From: Candidatus Rokuibacteriota bacterium
GTDB taxonomy: Bacteria; Methylomirabilota; Methylomirabilia; Rokubacteriales; CSP1-6
Assembly: GCA_003220195.1 (NCBI GenBank)
Contig: QHRT01000169.1
Location: 1-6,616, forward strand
Direction of reading: 5' to 3'
Length of the DNA stretch: 6,616 nucleotides
Part shown: positions 1 to 6,481 of the stretch, piece by piece
Layout of the letters: each line of letters begins with the position of its first letter
Numbering within the stretch: the stretch's first letter is position 1
The notes under the pieces: generated by a model
Told to the model about the DNA's origin: nothing
Database searches by the model: none
What the model saw: the letters and a program-made list of their open reading frames with translations, nothing else
Translations under genes and position numbers: made by a program

Positions 1-64
1 GGCCTCCTGAGCACGGCGACACGACGGACCCGTCATAATCGCCTGATTTCTCGCTGACCGCGTC

Positions 65-80
65 TGGCATCCGGCTTGCC
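65..80 (+). promoter_or_regulatory. Candidate sigma-54 (-24/-12) promoter of the ANTAR regulator gene
   Basis: The sequence TGGCAT-CCGGC-TTGCC has the invariant GG (66-67) and GC (78-79) separated by exactly ten bases, as sigma-54 promoters require, and matches about nine of the twelve informative consensus positions (TGGCACG-N4-TTGCW). Transcription would start near 91. That leaves only about four bases before ATG 95, so the message would be almost leaderless, which fits the absence of a Shine-Dalgarno sequence there. No enhancer (NtrC-type) site was recognised in the 64 bases upstream, but such sites may lie outside the window. The call rests on pattern match alone. Confidence 0.4.
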
Positions 81-94
81 GTTTCCCGGTGCCC

Positions 95-679
95 ATGGCG
101 AAGACCGTCCGCTGGCGCGTCGTCATCGTCGACGATCACGAGCGATCACGAGCGGCGGTGCGCGCCGCCGTGTGGGCGGCCGGCGGTGAGGTGGTCGGTG
201 AAGCGCTCCGCCGCGTCGATGCCGCGCCGCTGGTGACGCGCGTCGCTCCGGACGTCGCCATCTTCGCGGTCGGCCTTCCCGACGGCGACGGCGTCCAGGC
301 GGCGGCCGAGATCATCGAGAGCGGCGCCTGCGCCGTGGTGCTGTTCACGAGCCACACCGACGACGCGCTGGTGCAGCGCGCGAGCGCGGCTGGCGTCATG
401 GCGTATCTCGTGAAGCCGCTCCGGACGGCGCAGTTCGCGCCGACGCTCGACATCGCGGTCGCCCGGTTCCGCGAAGGCCAGAAGCTCCGGCAGGCCTTGG
501 AGGACCGCAAGGTCATCGAGCGCGCGAAGGGCATGCTGATGACGCGCCTCGCGCTCTCCGAGGACGAGGCGTTCCGGCGGCTCCGGCGCGCGGCGATGGA
601 AAACCGCCGGCCGATGGTCGAGATCGCGCGGGCGGTGCTCGTCTCCGAGTCAGTCGCTCTCCACTTGCCTCAAGAATAG
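95..679 (+). CDS. ANTAR-domain response regulator (AmiR/NasT family) with degenerate receiver
   Basis: A 194-residue, two-domain RNA-binding antitermination regulator of the AmiR/NasT type. Residues about 8-120 form a receiver-like domain: the acidic pair D13-D14, T85 and the K107-P108 pair are present, but the phosphoacceptor position is Ala58 (codon GCG 266-268, four residues before Pro62 of LPDGDG). Residues about 120-138 look like a coiled-coil linker. Residues about 134-188 form the ANTAR domain, with the typical VIERAKGMLM core and the second-helix pattern EAFRRLRR. Known family members bind paired hexaloop hairpins in leader RNA and prevent termination. A matching hairpin pair lies 87 bases downstream, before urtA, so this operon is the likely target. 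ATG 95 is preferred to GTG 89 because the predicted transcript starts near 91; neither has a ribosome-binding site. The lost Asp suggests control by a partner protein rather than phosphorylation, as in AmiR. No partner gene lies next to it in the window. Confidence 0.9.
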   Translation: MAKTVRWRVVIVDDHERSRAAVRAAVWAAGGEVVGEALRRVDAAPLVTRVAPDVAIFAVGLPDGDGVQAAAEIIESGACAVVLFTSHTDDALVQRASAAGVMAYLVKPLRTAQFAPTLDIAVARFREGQKLRQALEDRKVIERAKGMLMTRLALSEDEAFRRLRRAAMENRRPMVEIARAVLVSESVALHLPQE

Positions 680-733
680 GCACGTCGCCGAGCGCGATCG
701 CGCGAATCTCCCCGATAACATTGAGTTCTGACG

Positions 734-749
734 CGGTACGTCGATTGCA
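734..749 (+). promoter_or_regulatory. Candidate sigma-54 (-24/-12) promoter of the urt operon
   Basis: The element CGGTACG-TCGA-TTGCA matches ten of twelve informative positions of the sigma-54 consensus TGGCACG-N4-TTGCW. GG (735-736) and GC (747-748) are ten bases apart. Transcription should start near 760-761, only about five bases before the first ANTAR-type hairpin. Sigma-54 dependence is common for nitrogen-scavenging operons, so promoter type, position and gene function agree. No convincing sigma-70 -35/-10 pair was seen in the intergenic region. An upstream activator-binding site was not recognised. Confidence 0.6.
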
Positions 750-765
750 ACCCGCGCGGTCGATG

Positions 766-797
766 CGGACAACGACGTCCGTTGCGAACGAGCGCAA
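766..797 (+). promoter_or_regulatory. Dual-hexaloop ANTAR target RNA in the urtA leader
   Basis: Two perfect 5-bp hairpins sit back to back with no linker. P1 pairs 766-770 with 777-781 around loop AACGAC (771-776). P2 pairs 782-786 with 793-797 around loop AACGAG (787-792). Both hexaloops have A at position 1 and G at position 4, the signature reported for RNAs bound by ANTAR-domain proteins, and they share the first five bases. Position supports the call: just downstream of a sigma-54-like promoter, in the leader of a nitrogen-acquisition operon, and beside an ANTAR protein gene on the same strand. The expected effect of protein binding is to stabilise P2 and allow read-through into urtA. 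Found by eye; no covariation test was possible. Confidence 0.75.
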
Positions 798-822
798 TCA
801 CCCGCGAGTCCTCGTCGCTCGT
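788..822 (+). promoter_or_regulatory. Possible alternative hairpin competing with ANTAR hairpin P2
   Basis: Bases 788-794 (ACGAGCG) can pair perfectly with 816-822 (CGCTCGT), a 7-bp stem with a 21-base loop. This uses five bases of the P2 loop and two bases of its 3' strand, so it cannot coexist with P2. That is the arrangement expected of an antiterminator/terminator switch. However, the bases after 822 are GC-rich without a T run, so it does not look like an ordinary intrinsic terminator. Shorter hairpins occur just downstream (814-818 with 826-830, and 832-836 with 840-844). The functional reading is tentative. Confidence 0.3.
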
Positions 823-910
823 CCCGCGACTGCGGCAACGCCGCCGCCGATGGTCATCAACGTTCCCCCCATCCAGTCCATCTCATCCGAGGGCCGTCGA
901 AGCCCGTCGA

Positions 911-917
911 AGGGAGG
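911..917 (+). promoter_or_regulatory. Shine-Dalgarno sequence that fixes the urtA start
   Basis: AGGGAGG lies four bases before ATG 922 and is the strongest ribosome-binding site in the window. The urtA frame stays open back to TTG 721. Still, this site, together with the Tat signal that begins at residue 4, places the true start at 922. The bases between the ANTAR hairpins and this site would then be untranslated leader. Confidence 0.85.
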
Positions 918-921
918 CGTC

Positions 922-2250
922 ATGTCCGTTTCACGTCGTGAGTTCCTGAAAGGCGGTCTCATCGCCGCGTCCGGCGTCGCGGCGGGGGTCGGGTTGCCCC
1001 GAATCCTCGCGGCCCAGGGCAAGGAGCCGATCAAGGTCGGCGTCCTCCATTCGCTCTCGGGCACGATGGCCATCAGCGAAGGACCGATCAAGGAAGTCGT
1101 GTTGATGGCGATCGACGAGATCAACAAGTCGGGCGGCGTGCTCGGCCGGAAGGTCGAGGCGGTCGTCGAGGATCCCGCGTCGAACTGGGACCTCTTCGCC
1201 GAGAAGTCGAAGAAGCTCCTGCTGCAAGACAAGGTCGCGTGCGTGTTCGGCTGCTGGACGTCGGTCAGCCGCAAGTCCGTGCTGCCCGTCTTCGAGAAGA
1301 ACAACGGCCTCCTCTTCTACCCGGTGCAGTACGAGGGTGAGGAGTGCTCGAAGAACGTCATCTACACGGGCGCCACGATCAACCAGCAGGCGACCCCGGG
1401 CGTCGACTACGTGATGTCGCCCGAGGGTGGCAACAAGAAGAAGTTCTACCTGCTCGGCTCCGACTACGTCTATCCGCGCACGACGAACAAGATCTTGCGC
1501 GCCTATCTGATGAAGAAGAAGAACGTTCCGGAGGCGAACATCGCCGAGGAGTACACGCCGTTCCACCACCAGGACTATCAGACGATCATCGGCAAGATCA
1601 AGAGCTTCGGCGCCGCCGGTGACGCCTGCGTCATCAACACGCTGAACGGCGACACGAACGTGCCGTTCTTCAAGGAGCTGGCGAACCAGGGCCTCACCGC
1701 CGACAAGATCCCGACGATGTCGTACAGCTTCGCGGAAGTCGAGCTGCAGACGCTCGACGTGAAGCCGCTCGTCGGCCATCTCGCGTCGTGGAACTACTTC
1801 ATGTCGATCAAGTCGCCCGAGAACCAGAAGTGGGTCAAGGCGTGGAAGGAGTGGGCGAAGAAGGCCGGCATGTCCGACAAGCAGGCCGTCACCGACGACC
1901 CGATGATGCACGCCTACGTGCACGTGAAGCTGTGGGCGGAGGCCGTGAAGAAGGCCGAGTCCACCGACGTCGACAAGGTGCTGAAGGCCGTCGAGAATCT
2001 CCAAGTCTCGAGCCCGGTCGGCAAGTACAAGGTCGACGCGGAGAACCATCACACCTGGAAACCCGTGTTCATCGGCAAGATCCGCGAGGACGGCCAGTTC
2101 GACATCGTGAAGCGCACGCCGGAGTGGGTGCGGCCGGAGCCGTGGAGCAGCGTCACGTATCCGGAGCGCGGCTGCGACTGGTCGAAGGGCGGCAAGGGCA
2201 CCTTCGACAAGGTCCAGGGAAAGCGCGTGTGGCTGTCCGAAAAGCAATAA
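922..2250 (+). CDS. urtA: UrtA, periplasmic urea-binding protein of the urea ABC transporter
   Basis: A 442-residue substrate-binding protein of the branched-chain amino acid/amide type (Peripla_BP_5/6 family), UrtA subgroup. It delivers urea to the UrtBC channel. The N-terminus has a twin-arginine signal, SRREFLKGG at residues 4-12, followed by a hydrophobic stretch and a likely cleavage site after LAA near residue 31, so the protein is probably exported folded by the Tat pathway, as is usual for UrtA. Subgroup features include GCWTSVSRKSVLPVFEK, the LLFYPVQYEGEE segment, NQQATPGVDYV, and a C-terminal RPEPWSS-VTYPERGCDW region. Length is normal for the family. It is first in the operon, behind a 242-base regulatory leader. 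The gene order with urtBCDE and ureA separates it from amide-binding (FmdD-like) and LivJ-like paralogues. Confidence 0.95.
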   Translation: MSVSRREFLKGGLIAASGVAAGVGLPRILAAQGKEPIKVGVLHSLSGTMAISEGPIKEVVLMAIDEINKSGGVLGRKVEAVVEDPASNWDLFAEKSKKLLLQDKVACVFGCWTSVSRKSVLPVFEKNNGLLFYPVQYEGEECSKNVIYTGATINQQATPGVDYVMSPEGGNKKKFYLLGSDYVYPRTTNKILRAYLMKKKNVPEANIAEEYTPFHHQDYQTIIGKIKSFGAAGDACVINTLNGDTNVPFFKELANQGLTADKIPTMSYSFAEVELQTLDVKPLVGHLASWNYFMSIKSPENQKWVKAWKEWAKKAGMSDKQAVTDDPMMHAYVHVKLWAEAVKKAESTDVDKVLKAVENLQVSSPVGKYKVDAENHHTWKPVFIGKIREDGQFDIVKRTPEWVRPEPWSSVTYPERGCDWSKGGKGTFDKVQGKRVWLSEKQ

Positions 2251-3863
2251 CGCTTCTGCTCCTGGGGCTGTGGGTGCTCGGGGCGGCGTCGGCCGCCCCG
2301 GGCGCCCAGCCCGATCTGGACAAGCTCGCGAACGAGCTCGCGACGCCGGCGACGCAGAAGCAAGCGCTCGACACGCTCGCGGAGCTCGACGATTCCGCCG
2401 TGGAGGTGCTGCTCAGAGCGATCAAGGACGGCGCGCTCTATCGTCTCGGGACTCGTCTGGTGACGCTCGGCGACGATGGCGGATTGAAAACGGTCAATGA
2501 CAAGCCCGTGCTCGACGACAAGGGTCAACCGGCCTCGCTGCCGGACGGCAGCGCCCCGATCCCGCTCGGCGAAGAATTCTTCGGCGTCGTGCAGCGCATC
2601 CTCGAGCGGTTCGAGATCTTCAGCAAGGATCCGAGCACGCGGCGGGCCACCGCGATCAAGCTCGGCAACTCGAAGGACGCCGCGGTCGTTCCGATCCTCA
2701 CGCGCGCGCGGGACCAGGAACGCGATCCCGCCGTCAAGGCGGTGATCGCGGAGCAGCTCGCGAAGCTCCAGCTGATCTCGCCGGATCCAGTGGTGCGCGC
2801 CGCCGCCGTCCGCCAGTTCGGCAAGGCGAAGTCGGAGACCGCGCTGGCCCAGCTCCGCACGATGCTGACCGAGGAGAAGGATCCGGCCGTTCAGCGCGCG
2901 GTGCGCGAGGCGATCGAGAGCATCGAATCGCACGTCGAGCTCCGCAACATGGTCGGCTACGCGTTCAACGGCGTGAGCCTCGGCGCCGTGCTCCTGATCA
3001 TGAGCCTCGGGCTCGCGGTGACGTTCGGGTTGATGGGCATCATCAACATGGCGCACGGCGAGATGCTGATGGTCGGGTCGTACACCGCGTACGTGATCCA
3101 GGAGCTCTTCTCGCAGCACTTCGCCGCGCGGCAGGACTACTACTTCGTCGTCGCGCTCCCCCTGTCATTTCTGGTCACCGGGCTGGTCGGATTCCTGCTC
3201 GAGGCAAGCGTCATCCGGTTCCTCTACGGGCGCCCGCTGGAGACGCTGATCGTGACGTGGGGCATCGGGATGATTTTCCAGCAGGCCGCGCGTCTCTACT
3301 TCGGCGACCAGACGAGCGTGAATTCGCCCACGTGGTTCCGCGGCGGCATCGAGGCGATGCCGGGGCTGATCCTGCCGTGGAGCCGCATCTTCATCGTGGT
3401 GCTCGCGCTGGTCGTGCTCGGCGTTCTCTGGTGGCTCTTGCAGCGCACGTACGTGGGGTTACGGGTCCGCGCCGTCATGCAGAACCGCGGGATGGCGTCC
3501 TGCGTCGGCGTCTCGACGCGGCGGGTCGACGCGATGACGTTCGCGCTCGGGACGGGGCTCGCGGGCGTCGCCGGCTGCGCGCTGGCGCTGATCGGGACCG
3601 TGGATCCAGAGGTCGGCAAGACCTACATCGTCGACGCCTTCATGGTCGTCGTCCTCGGCGGCGTCGGCAAGCTCGTCGGGACGGTGGTCGCGTCGTTCGG
3701 CATCGGCATCTCGAACAAGCTGCTCGAGCCGTCGATCGGTGGTACCGCGGCGGCCGTCTACGCGAAGGTCGCCATTCTGGTCGCCGTGATCCTGTTCTTG
3801 CAATGGCGCCCGACCGGGCTCGTGCGTCAGCGCGGACGAGCGGCCGCCGAGGCGGCCGGATAA
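2229..3863 (+). CDS. urtB: UrtB, urea ABC transporter permease with exported N-terminal domain
   Basis: A 544-residue inner-membrane permease of the LivH family, one half of the urea channel. GTG 2229 is chosen because it begins a clear signal peptide (hydrophobic LLLLGLWVLG, likely AxA cleavage near residue 22) and is preceded by AGGGA (2216-2220). The start overlaps the end of urtA by 22 bases, implying coupled translation. Residues about 28-235 form a soluble, presumably periplasmic domain. It ends in two tandem HEAT-like repeats of 52 residues, starting at D134 and D186 (DPSTRRATAIKLG and DPVVRAAAVRQFG). Residues about 241-535 are the multi-spanning permease, with family motifs such as GIINMAHGEMLMVGSY and the cytoplasmic loop around LRVRAVMQNRGMA. 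The long N-terminal extension is normal for many proteobacterial UrtB proteins and absent from LivH. Its role is not known to me. Confidence 0.94.
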   Translation: MAVRKAITLLLLGLWVLGAASAAPGAQPDLDKLANELATPATQKQALDTLAELDDSAVEVLLRAIKDGALYRLGTRLVTLGDDGGLKTVNDKPVLDDKGQPASLPDGSAPIPLGEEFFGVVQRILERFEIFSKDPSTRRATAIKLGNSKDAAVVPILTRARDQERDPAVKAVIAEQLAKLQLISPDPVVRAAAVRQFGKAKSETALAQLRTMLTEEKDPAVQRAVREAIESIESHVELRNMVGYAFNGVSLGAVLLIMSLGLAVTFGLMGIINMAHGEMLMVGSYTAYVIQELFSQHFAARQDYYFVVALPLSFLVTGLVGFLLEASVIRFLYGRPLETLIVTWGIGMIFQQAARLYFGDQTSVNSPTWFRGGIEAMPGLILPWSRIFIVVLALVVLGVLWWLLQRTYVGLRVRAVMQNRGMASCVGVSTRRVDAMTFALGTGLAGVAGCALALIGTVDPEVGKTYIVDAFMVVVLGGVGKLVGTVVASFGIGISNKLLEPSIGGTAAAVYAKVAILVAVILFLQWRPTGLVRQRGRAAAEAAG

Positions 3864-3864
3864 C

Positions 3865-5004
3865 GTGAGTCCCGACGGCCGCGGGAGCGCCTGGACGACC
3901 GATCGCCTCGCGGTCGGTGTGTTCGCAATCGTCTTCGTGGTCGCGCTGCCGATCGCGAACATCGCGGGACTCGTCTCCGACTACTACCTGAACCTCTTCG
4001 GCAAGTACCTGGCGCTCGCGATCCTGGCGCTCGGCATGGATCTCCTGTGGGGCTACGCGGGGATCCTCTCGCTCGGGCAGGCGATCTTCTTCGGTATCGG
4101 CGCCTACGCGATCGGCATGTTCATGATGCTCGAAGGCAGCGGCAAGGGCGTCTATGGAGAGCCGGTGCCCGACTTCATGATCTGGAACCAGGTCTACCAG
4201 CTGCCGTGGTTCTGGAAACCGTTCCGCTACCTTCCGGTGGCGGTGGCCGGCGCCGTCCTGCTGCCGGCGCTCCTGGCCGTGCTGATCGGCCTCCTGACGT
4301 TCCGCCGAAAGCTCCGCGGCACGTACTTCGCGATCCTGACGCAGGCGATCGCGTTCGCCGTCTGGCTCACGATCAACAGAAACGAGATGAAGCTCGGCGG
4401 CACCAACGGACTCACGGACTTCAAGTCCGTGCTTGGATTTTCGCTGAGCGGGCCCGCGACGCAGCGCGCGCTCTACGTCGTCACGGCCGCCGTGTTGATG
4501 ATCGCGTTCGCGCTGTCGCGCCGGCTCGTGCGAAGCAAGACGGGTCTCGTGCTGCAGGCGATCCGCGACAACGAGCGCCGCCTCGAATTCCTCGGGTACA
4601 ACACGGCGAGCTTCAAGATCTTCGTGTTCGGCGTTGCCGGTGGTCTCGCCGGCCTCGCGGGGCTGCTCTACGCGCCACAAGTCGGCATCATCACGCCGAG
4701 CCAGGTCGGCGTGCTGCCGTCGCTCGAGATCGTGATCTGGGTCGCCTTCGGCGGCCGCGGGACGCTGTGGGGCGCGCTGCTCGGAGCGGTCTCGATCAAC
4801 TGGCTGCGGAGCGTGCTGACCGGCAGCTATCCCCGGATCTGGCCCATCATCCTGGGCGTGCTCTTCGTGGCCGTCATCATGCTCTTCCCGCGCGGGCTGG
4901 TCGGGTTCGGCGCGCGGCTCGGCGGCCTGGCCGCCCGCCGCCCCCTCGTCGAGCCGCCGATGCCGGCCGCGGTGGACGTGAAGCAGCGGGTCCTCGAGCC
5001 ATGA
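3865..5004 (+). CDS. urtC: UrtC, second urea ABC transporter permease
   Basis: A 379-residue inner-membrane permease of the LivM family, partner of UrtB in the urea channel. The start is GTG 3865, one base after the urtB stop; a GAGG at 3849-3852 may serve the ribosome, and no ATG occurs before the conserved membrane core. Hydrophobic segments begin near residue 15. Conserved LivM/UrtC stretches include GYAGILSLGQAIFFGIGAYA (about residues 66-85), RGTYFAILTQAIAFAVW, the GGTNGLTDF segment, and the cytoplasmic coupling loop around LQAIRDNERRLEFLGYN (about residues 228-244), which contacts the ATPases. The C-terminal tail of about 30 residues is hydrophilic and proline-rich. Its stop overlaps the urtD start as ATGA. 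Length is normal for UrtC. Confidence 0.94.
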   Translation: MSPDGRGSAWTTDRLAVGVFAIVFVVALPIANIAGLVSDYYLNLFGKYLALAILALGMDLLWGYAGILSLGQAIFFGIGAYAIGMFMMLEGSGKGVYGEPVPDFMIWNQVYQLPWFWKPFRYLPVAVAGAVLLPALLAVLIGLLTFRRKLRGTYFAILTQAIAFAVWLTINRNEMKLGGTNGLTDFKSVLGFSLSGPATQRALYVVTAAVLMIAFALSRRLVRSKTGLVLQAIRDNERRLEFLGYNTASFKIFVFGVAGGLAGLAGLLYAPQVGIITPSQVGVLPSLEIVIWVAFGGRGTLWGALLGAVSINWLRSVLTGSYPRIWPIILGVLFVAVIMLFPRGLVGFGARLGGLAARRPLVEPPMPAAVDVKQRVLEP

Positions 5005-5774
5005 AGACGCTGCTCTACGTGGACGGCCTCACCGTCTCCTTCGACGGCTTCGTCGCGCTCCGGAACCTGAACCTCCTCGTCGAGCCGGGCGAGCGGATCC
5101 GGCTCCTGATCGGTCCCAACGGGGCGGGGAAGACGACCCTGTTCGACGCGCTGACGGGACAGGTGACCCCGGTGAGCGGGCGCGTGCTGTTCCAGGACCA
5201 CGTCAACCTGCTGGGCCTCACCGAGCACGCGATCGCCAACCGCGGCGTCATCCGGAAGTTCCAGACACCCTCGGTGTTCCCCGACCACACCGTCTTCGAG
5301 AACATGGTCCTCTCCTCGGGCCACAAGCGCTTCCTGGCCACCGTCACGGCGCGCGCGGCCTCGCTGGAGACGGACCGCATCGCGGAGGTGCTCGAGCAGG
5401 TGGGGCTCCGCGCCCACGCCGCGCTCCCGGCGGGGACGCTGTCTCACGGGCAGAAGCAGTGGCTGGAGATCGCCATGCTGCTCGTCCAGTCGCCGACGCT
5501 CCTGCTCCTCGACGAGCCCGTCGCCGGGATGACGCGCGCCGAGAAGGACCGGACGGTGGCGCTGCTGGACGCCATCGTCGAGCAGTCGACCTGCACGATC
5601 ATGCTGATCGAGCACGACATGCAGTTCGTGCGGCAGATCGCGGGCCGCGGCCACCAGGTGACGGTGCTCCACGAAGGGGCCGTGCTGTCGGAGGGGTCCA
5701 TCGACCGCGTCCAGGCCGACGAGCGGGTGATCGAGGCGTACCTGGGCCGCGGCAAGGTGACGGCGGAGGCCTGA
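5001..5774 (+). CDS. urtD: UrtD, ATP-binding subunit of the urea transporter
   Basis: A 257-residue cytoplasmic ATPase of the LivG type, one of two that power urea import through UrtBC. The ATP-binding elements are all present: Walker A GPNGAGKTT at 38-46, Q-loop Gln88, signature LSHGQ at 147-151, Walker B with Asp171 and Glu172, and the H-loop His205 in IEHDM. The LSHGQKQWLEI form of the signature region is characteristic of UrtD and distinguishes it from LivG (usually LSYGQ). The C-terminal segment about 220-250 (VLHEGAVLSEG, VIEAYLGRG) is typical of LivG-like subunits. The start ATG 5001 overlaps the urtC stop in ATGA, so translation is probably coupled. Pro and Ser codon use shifts toward CCC and TCC compared with urtA-C. 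Confidence 0.95.
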   Translation: MKTLLYVDGLTVSFDGFVALRNLNLLVEPGERIRLLIGPNGAGKTTLFDALTGQVTPVSGRVLFQDHVNLLGLTEHAIANRGVIRKFQTPSVFPDHTVFENMVLSSGHKRFLATVTARAASLETDRIAEVLEQVGLRAHAALPAGTLSHGQKQWLEIAMLLVQSPTLLLLDEPVAGMTRAEKDRTVALLDAIVEQSTCTIMLIEHDMQFVRQIAGRGHQVTVLHEGAVLSEGSIDRVQADERVIEAYLGRGKVTAEA

Positions 5775-6466
5775 TGCTGGCCGTCGAGGAGATCGACGTC
5801 GCCTACGGCGAGAGCCGGATCCTGACCCGGCTCAGCGTCTCGGTGGGCACGGGGCAGGTGGTCTGCGTGATGGGGCGCAACGGCGTGGGCAAGACCACGC
5901 TGCTGAAGGCGATCATGGGGCTCGTCCCCGCTCGCCACGGCGCCGTCGCGCTGGACGGGCGGGACATCACGCGGCTCACGCCCTACGCGCGCGCCCGGCT
6001 GGGCATCGGCTACGTGCCCCAGGGGCGCGACATCTTCCCCTCGCTGAGCGTGGGGGAGAACCTCCTGCTCGGCGCGCGGACGCCGCGGCCGTCGCGCGAG
6101 GCGCTCGACTACGTGCTCGCGCTCTTCCCCGGGCTCGCCCGGATGCTCGCCAAGCGCGGCGGCGACCTCTCGGGCGGGCAGCAGCAGCAGCTCGCCATCG
6201 GGCGCGCCCTCATCGCGAACCCGAAGATCCTCCTCCTCGACGAGCCCACCGAGGGCATCCAGCCCTCCATCGTCCAGGAGATCGCGGCGGTGCTGCAGCA
6301 GATCAAGCAGGAGCTCCGGCGCTCCATCCTGCTCGTCGAGCAGTACCTCGAGTTCGCGCGCTCCATCTGCGATCACTTCTACGTCATGGAAAAGGGCGTG
6401 GTGGCGCTCGAGGGGGACCGCGCGGCGTTTCACCTCGACGAGGTCAGCGGCTTTCTCAGCGTGTGA
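5774..6466 (+). CDS. urtE: UrtE, second ATP-binding subunit of the urea transporter
   Basis: A 230-residue cytoplasmic ATPase of the LivF type that pairs with UrtD. Motifs in order: Walker A GRNGVGKTT at 34-42, Q-loop Gln83 in YVPQGRDIFP, signature LSGGQ at 132-136, Walker B ILLLDE at 152-157 and EPTEGIQPSIV just after. The H-loop position is Gln190 (LLVEQYLEFA) instead of His. This is usual for LivF/UrtE proteins and not a defect. GRNGVGKTT and YVPQGRDIFP fit UrtE better than LivF. ATG 5774 shares one base with the urtD stop (TGATG), and GGAGG at 5765-5769 is well placed. It is the last transporter gene; ureA follows after 46 bases, tying the transporter to urease. Confidence 0.95.
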   Translation: MLAVEEIDVAYGESRILTRLSVSVGTGQVVCVMGRNGVGKTTLLKAIMGLVPARHGAVALDGRDITRLTPYARARLGIGYVPQGRDIFPSLSVGENLLLGARTPRPSREALDYVLALFPGLARMLAKRGGDLSGGQQQQLAIGRALIANPKILLLDEPTEGIQPSIVQEIAAVLQQIKQELRRSILLVEQYLEFARSICDHFYVMEKGVVALEGDRAAFHLDEVSGFLSV

Positions 6467-6481
6467 TACCCTCTCGGGAGT

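Noticed and set aside
133..152. Tandem 10-base direct repeat CGATCACGAG inside the regulator gene
   Set aside because: A fresh 10-base duplication would shift the frame, yet the receiver domain reads correctly on both sides with normal length, so it is coincidental coding sequence.
666..682. 5-bp hairpin (TGCCT with AGGCA) spanning the regulator stop codon as a terminator
   Set aside because: Short stem with a 7-base loop and no T run; transcription may simply run on into the urt leader.
692..703. 12-base perfect palindrome GCGCGATCGCGC containing the HIP1 core
   Set aside because: Single copy in GC-rich DNA, no T run behind it for a terminator, and nothing else suggests a cyanobacterium. 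Chance is sufficient, though weak regulatory use cannot be excluded.
894..913. Ten-base-period repeat of CCGTCGAAG just before the urtA ribosome-binding site
   Set aside because: Only two copies, short, with no sign of a protein-binding site or a structure that hides the ribosome-binding site.
721..921. In-frame extension of urtA back to TTG 721
   Set aside because: The strong Shine-Dalgarno at 911-917 and the Tat motif right after ATG 922 fix the start; the extension covers the promoter and the ANTAR hairpins and does not read like a protein.
931..2247. Long open frame on the minus strand opposite urtA (and similar ones opposite urtB, urtC, urtD and urtE)
   Set aside because: High-GC shadow frames: low-complexity, rich in Arg, Leu, Val, Asp and His, with no recognisable domain, lying opposite genes of certain identity.
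6341..6346. Missing H-loop histidine in UrtE (Gln190)
   Set aside because: Gln after VE is usual in LivF/UrtE-type ATPases and is not a loss-of-function sign.
922..6466. Reading the operon as a branched-chain amino acid transporter (livJHMGF)
   Set aside because: UrtA-specific segments, the UrtB N-terminal domain, LSHGQKQ in UrtD, GRNGVGKTT in UrtE and the adjacent ureA all point to urea.
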